DNA of 14,194 nt, from assembly GCA_028869975.1 (NCBI GenBank), contig JAGWQR010000232.1:1-14194 (forward strand), in the 5' to 3' direction. Source of the stretch: Alphaproteobacteria bacterium. GTDB taxonomy: Bacteria > Pseudomonadota > Alphaproteobacteria > Sphingomonadales > Sphingomonadaceae. Position 1 is the first letter of the stretch; each line of letters opens with the position of its first letter. This document shows, one piece after another, positions 13,032-14,194 of this stretch. The notes below the pieces were generated by a model that was not told where the DNA came from, did not search any database, and saw only the letters and a list, made by a program, of their open reading frames with translations. A program made the translations under genes and the position numbers.

Positions 13032-14194
13032 TCACAACCCCAGCCCGCGCCCCAAGCCACGCCCAATCATATCCGCGAGATTGTGCGAGAGCGTGCCCCC
13101 GCGATCTACTTGAAGCCCAAGCTCGACTTTCCGGTTGCGCAAGACGGATTCCATCTGCGGGTCGCGTTCGAGGCTCTTGGCAAAGCCGTGCATCTGGTCG
13201 GTGATCTTCTCGCGCGCCTGATAGTTGCCACTGCGATAATGGCTATCGCGTTGCTGGCTGAGTTTTTGCCAGTTCTCAACGAAGCGGTCGGCACGCATCT
13301 GTGGATTGCTCTGTATTTCGCGCTCAAGCTGCATTGACCGCATGGCGGCAGTGCTCTTGCCACTGGCGGCTTGACTCACCAACTCGGGTTCATTGCGGAA
13401 CACGCGCGCGGCATCGCGACCGGCATGAGGCTGTATTTTGTTGAGCGCGTCATGCGCCCTGTCACGGGCCTGTTCCTGATGCGGCAACACCGAAAGTCCG
13501 CGCTCTTTCATCGCGCTGATGTCGCTGAGGGTGCGCGCATATTTCTCGACGGCGCGTTTCAGTTCGGGCGCAACTGACGGGCTGCGCAGCTCACGGGCCG
13601 CGATGTCGCGCTCGGGCGTCACCACCGGCGGCTTGAATGACGCAAAGATGCTGCGCGCCTTGACAGGCTCTTTACGTGGCGGCTCGATAATTGGCTGCCG
13701 CTGTTCGGGTAGGCGGATGACCTCGGACTTGATCTCGCGCCGCGCGGCGAAGCTCTGTGCGGGTTCGCGTTCACCTGCGCGGGTACGGCTCCCCTCCTGG
13801 CCACGCACTGCCTCAACCTCAACGCCGCGCGCATAATCTGACGCCATATCTTTGGCCCGCTCGCGTGATAGCGTGCGCGCCAGCAGGTTAGTGTCGGCAA
13901 AGTCATCGCGGCCATAATGGAGTGATGTGTCTTCGCGGTGGCGCGACAGCGCAACATAGGTGGAATGGCGATCCATGCTTGGCGTGGCGAGCATATGGCT
14001 GCGGTCGATGGTCATGCCTTGGGATTTGTGGATCGTCGCCGCATAGCCATGATCGATCTGGTTATAATCTTTGGTGTCGAACGCGACGCTGCGACCATCA
14101 TCGAGCCGCGCGGTAATGCGTTGCGGACTCACCGTTTCAATCTCGCCTAAGCTGCCATTCTTGACGCCAAGGCTGCGCTCATTTTTGAGGAACA
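13032..14194 (-). CDS. traA: Ti-type conjugative relaxase TraA, C-terminal part
   Basis: The frame is open to the right edge, so the N-terminal relaxase and most of the helicase domain lie outside the window; 387 codons are visible including the stop. The first residues seen (FLKNERSLGVKNGSLGEIE) and GYAATIHKSQGMTIDRSH are the end of a RecD-like SF1 helicase, the latter being motif V. YVALSRHR is motif VI. The remaining 270 or so residues form the variable, charged, mostly helical C-terminal region ending IGRGLGRGLGL. The product would nick and unwind plasmid DNA for conjugative transfer. It lies about 100 nt upstream of the DUF6118-like gene in the same direction. Confidence 0.9.
   Translation of the reverse strand, partial: FLKNERSLGVKNGSLGEIETVSPQRITARLDDGRSVAFDTKDYNQIDHGYAATIHKSQGMTIDRSHMLATPSMDRHSTYVALSRHREDTSLHYGRDDFADTNLLARTLSRERAKDMASDYARGVEVEAVRGQEGSRTRAGEREPAQSFAARREIKSEVIRLPEQRQPIIEPPRKEPVKARSIFASFKPPVVTPERDIAARELRSPSVAPELKRAVEKYARTLSDISAMKERGLSVLPHQEQARDRAHDALNKIQPHAGRDAARVFRNEPELVSQAASGKSTAAMRSMQLEREIQSNPQMRADRFVENWQKLSQQRDSHYRSGNYQAREKITDQMHGFAKSLERDPQMESVLRNRKVELGLQVDRGGTLSHNLADMIGRGLGRGLGL

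Noticed and set aside
1..14194. CRISPR arrays, tRNA or rRNA genes, insertion-sequence ends
   Set aside because: None seen: no regularly spaced direct repeats, no cloverleaf-like stretch, no transposase frame.

Overview
This is a GC-rich stretch that looks like alphaproteobacterial plasmid or integrative-element DNA, most likely from a sphingomonad. The inference rests on the Ti-type TraA relaxase with a DUF6118-like neighbour at the right edge and on the style of the metal-resistance genes. Three metal-handling modules sit side by side next to conjugation genes. No transposase, CRISPR array, rRNA or tRNA is visible.

Positions 1-8223 (+) form a copper/silver module. It opens with the 3' end of a small exported Cys/Met-rich protein and an intrinsic terminator. 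Next come cusC-, cusB-, cusA- and cusF-like genes; cusC/cusB and cusB/cusA overlap by 4 nt. They are followed by a secreted His-rich protein built on an 11-residue repeat, then copC and copD. The methionines that carry Cu(I)/Ag(I) in E. coli CusA (573, 623, 672) are present at the same numbers here. The CusB Met triad and the CusF His/Trp/Met/Met site are also intact, so Cu(I)/Ag(I) is a much better substrate call than Co/Zn/Cd.

Positions 8215-9901 form a MerR-regulated module. A merR-family gene on the minus strand faces a MerT-like membrane gene, a Cys-rich GDCCVxC protein and a PAP2 phosphatase on the plus strand. The plus-strand genes overlap one another. Between the two transcription units lies a MerR-type promoter with a 19-bp spacer holding a near-perfect dyad. 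No merA or merP is present.

Positions 9924-11369 form a nickel/cobalt module: an RcnA-type efflux gene with a large insert between two His clusters, followed by a cysteine-free CsoR/RcnR-family repressor. A CCCCTAGGGG operator lies just upstream of rcnA.

Positions 11412-14194 are plasmid backbone: a small XRE regulator (-), a divergent small membrane-protein locus that reads best with a -1 frameshift, a DUF6118-like membrane protein (-), and the C-terminal part of a TraA relaxase/helicase (-) running off the right end.

The copper genes would work across the envelope: CusF and CopC bind copper in the periplasm, CusCBA expels it through the outer membrane, and CopD moves it across the inner membrane. 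The downstream modules add separate sensor and transporter pairs.
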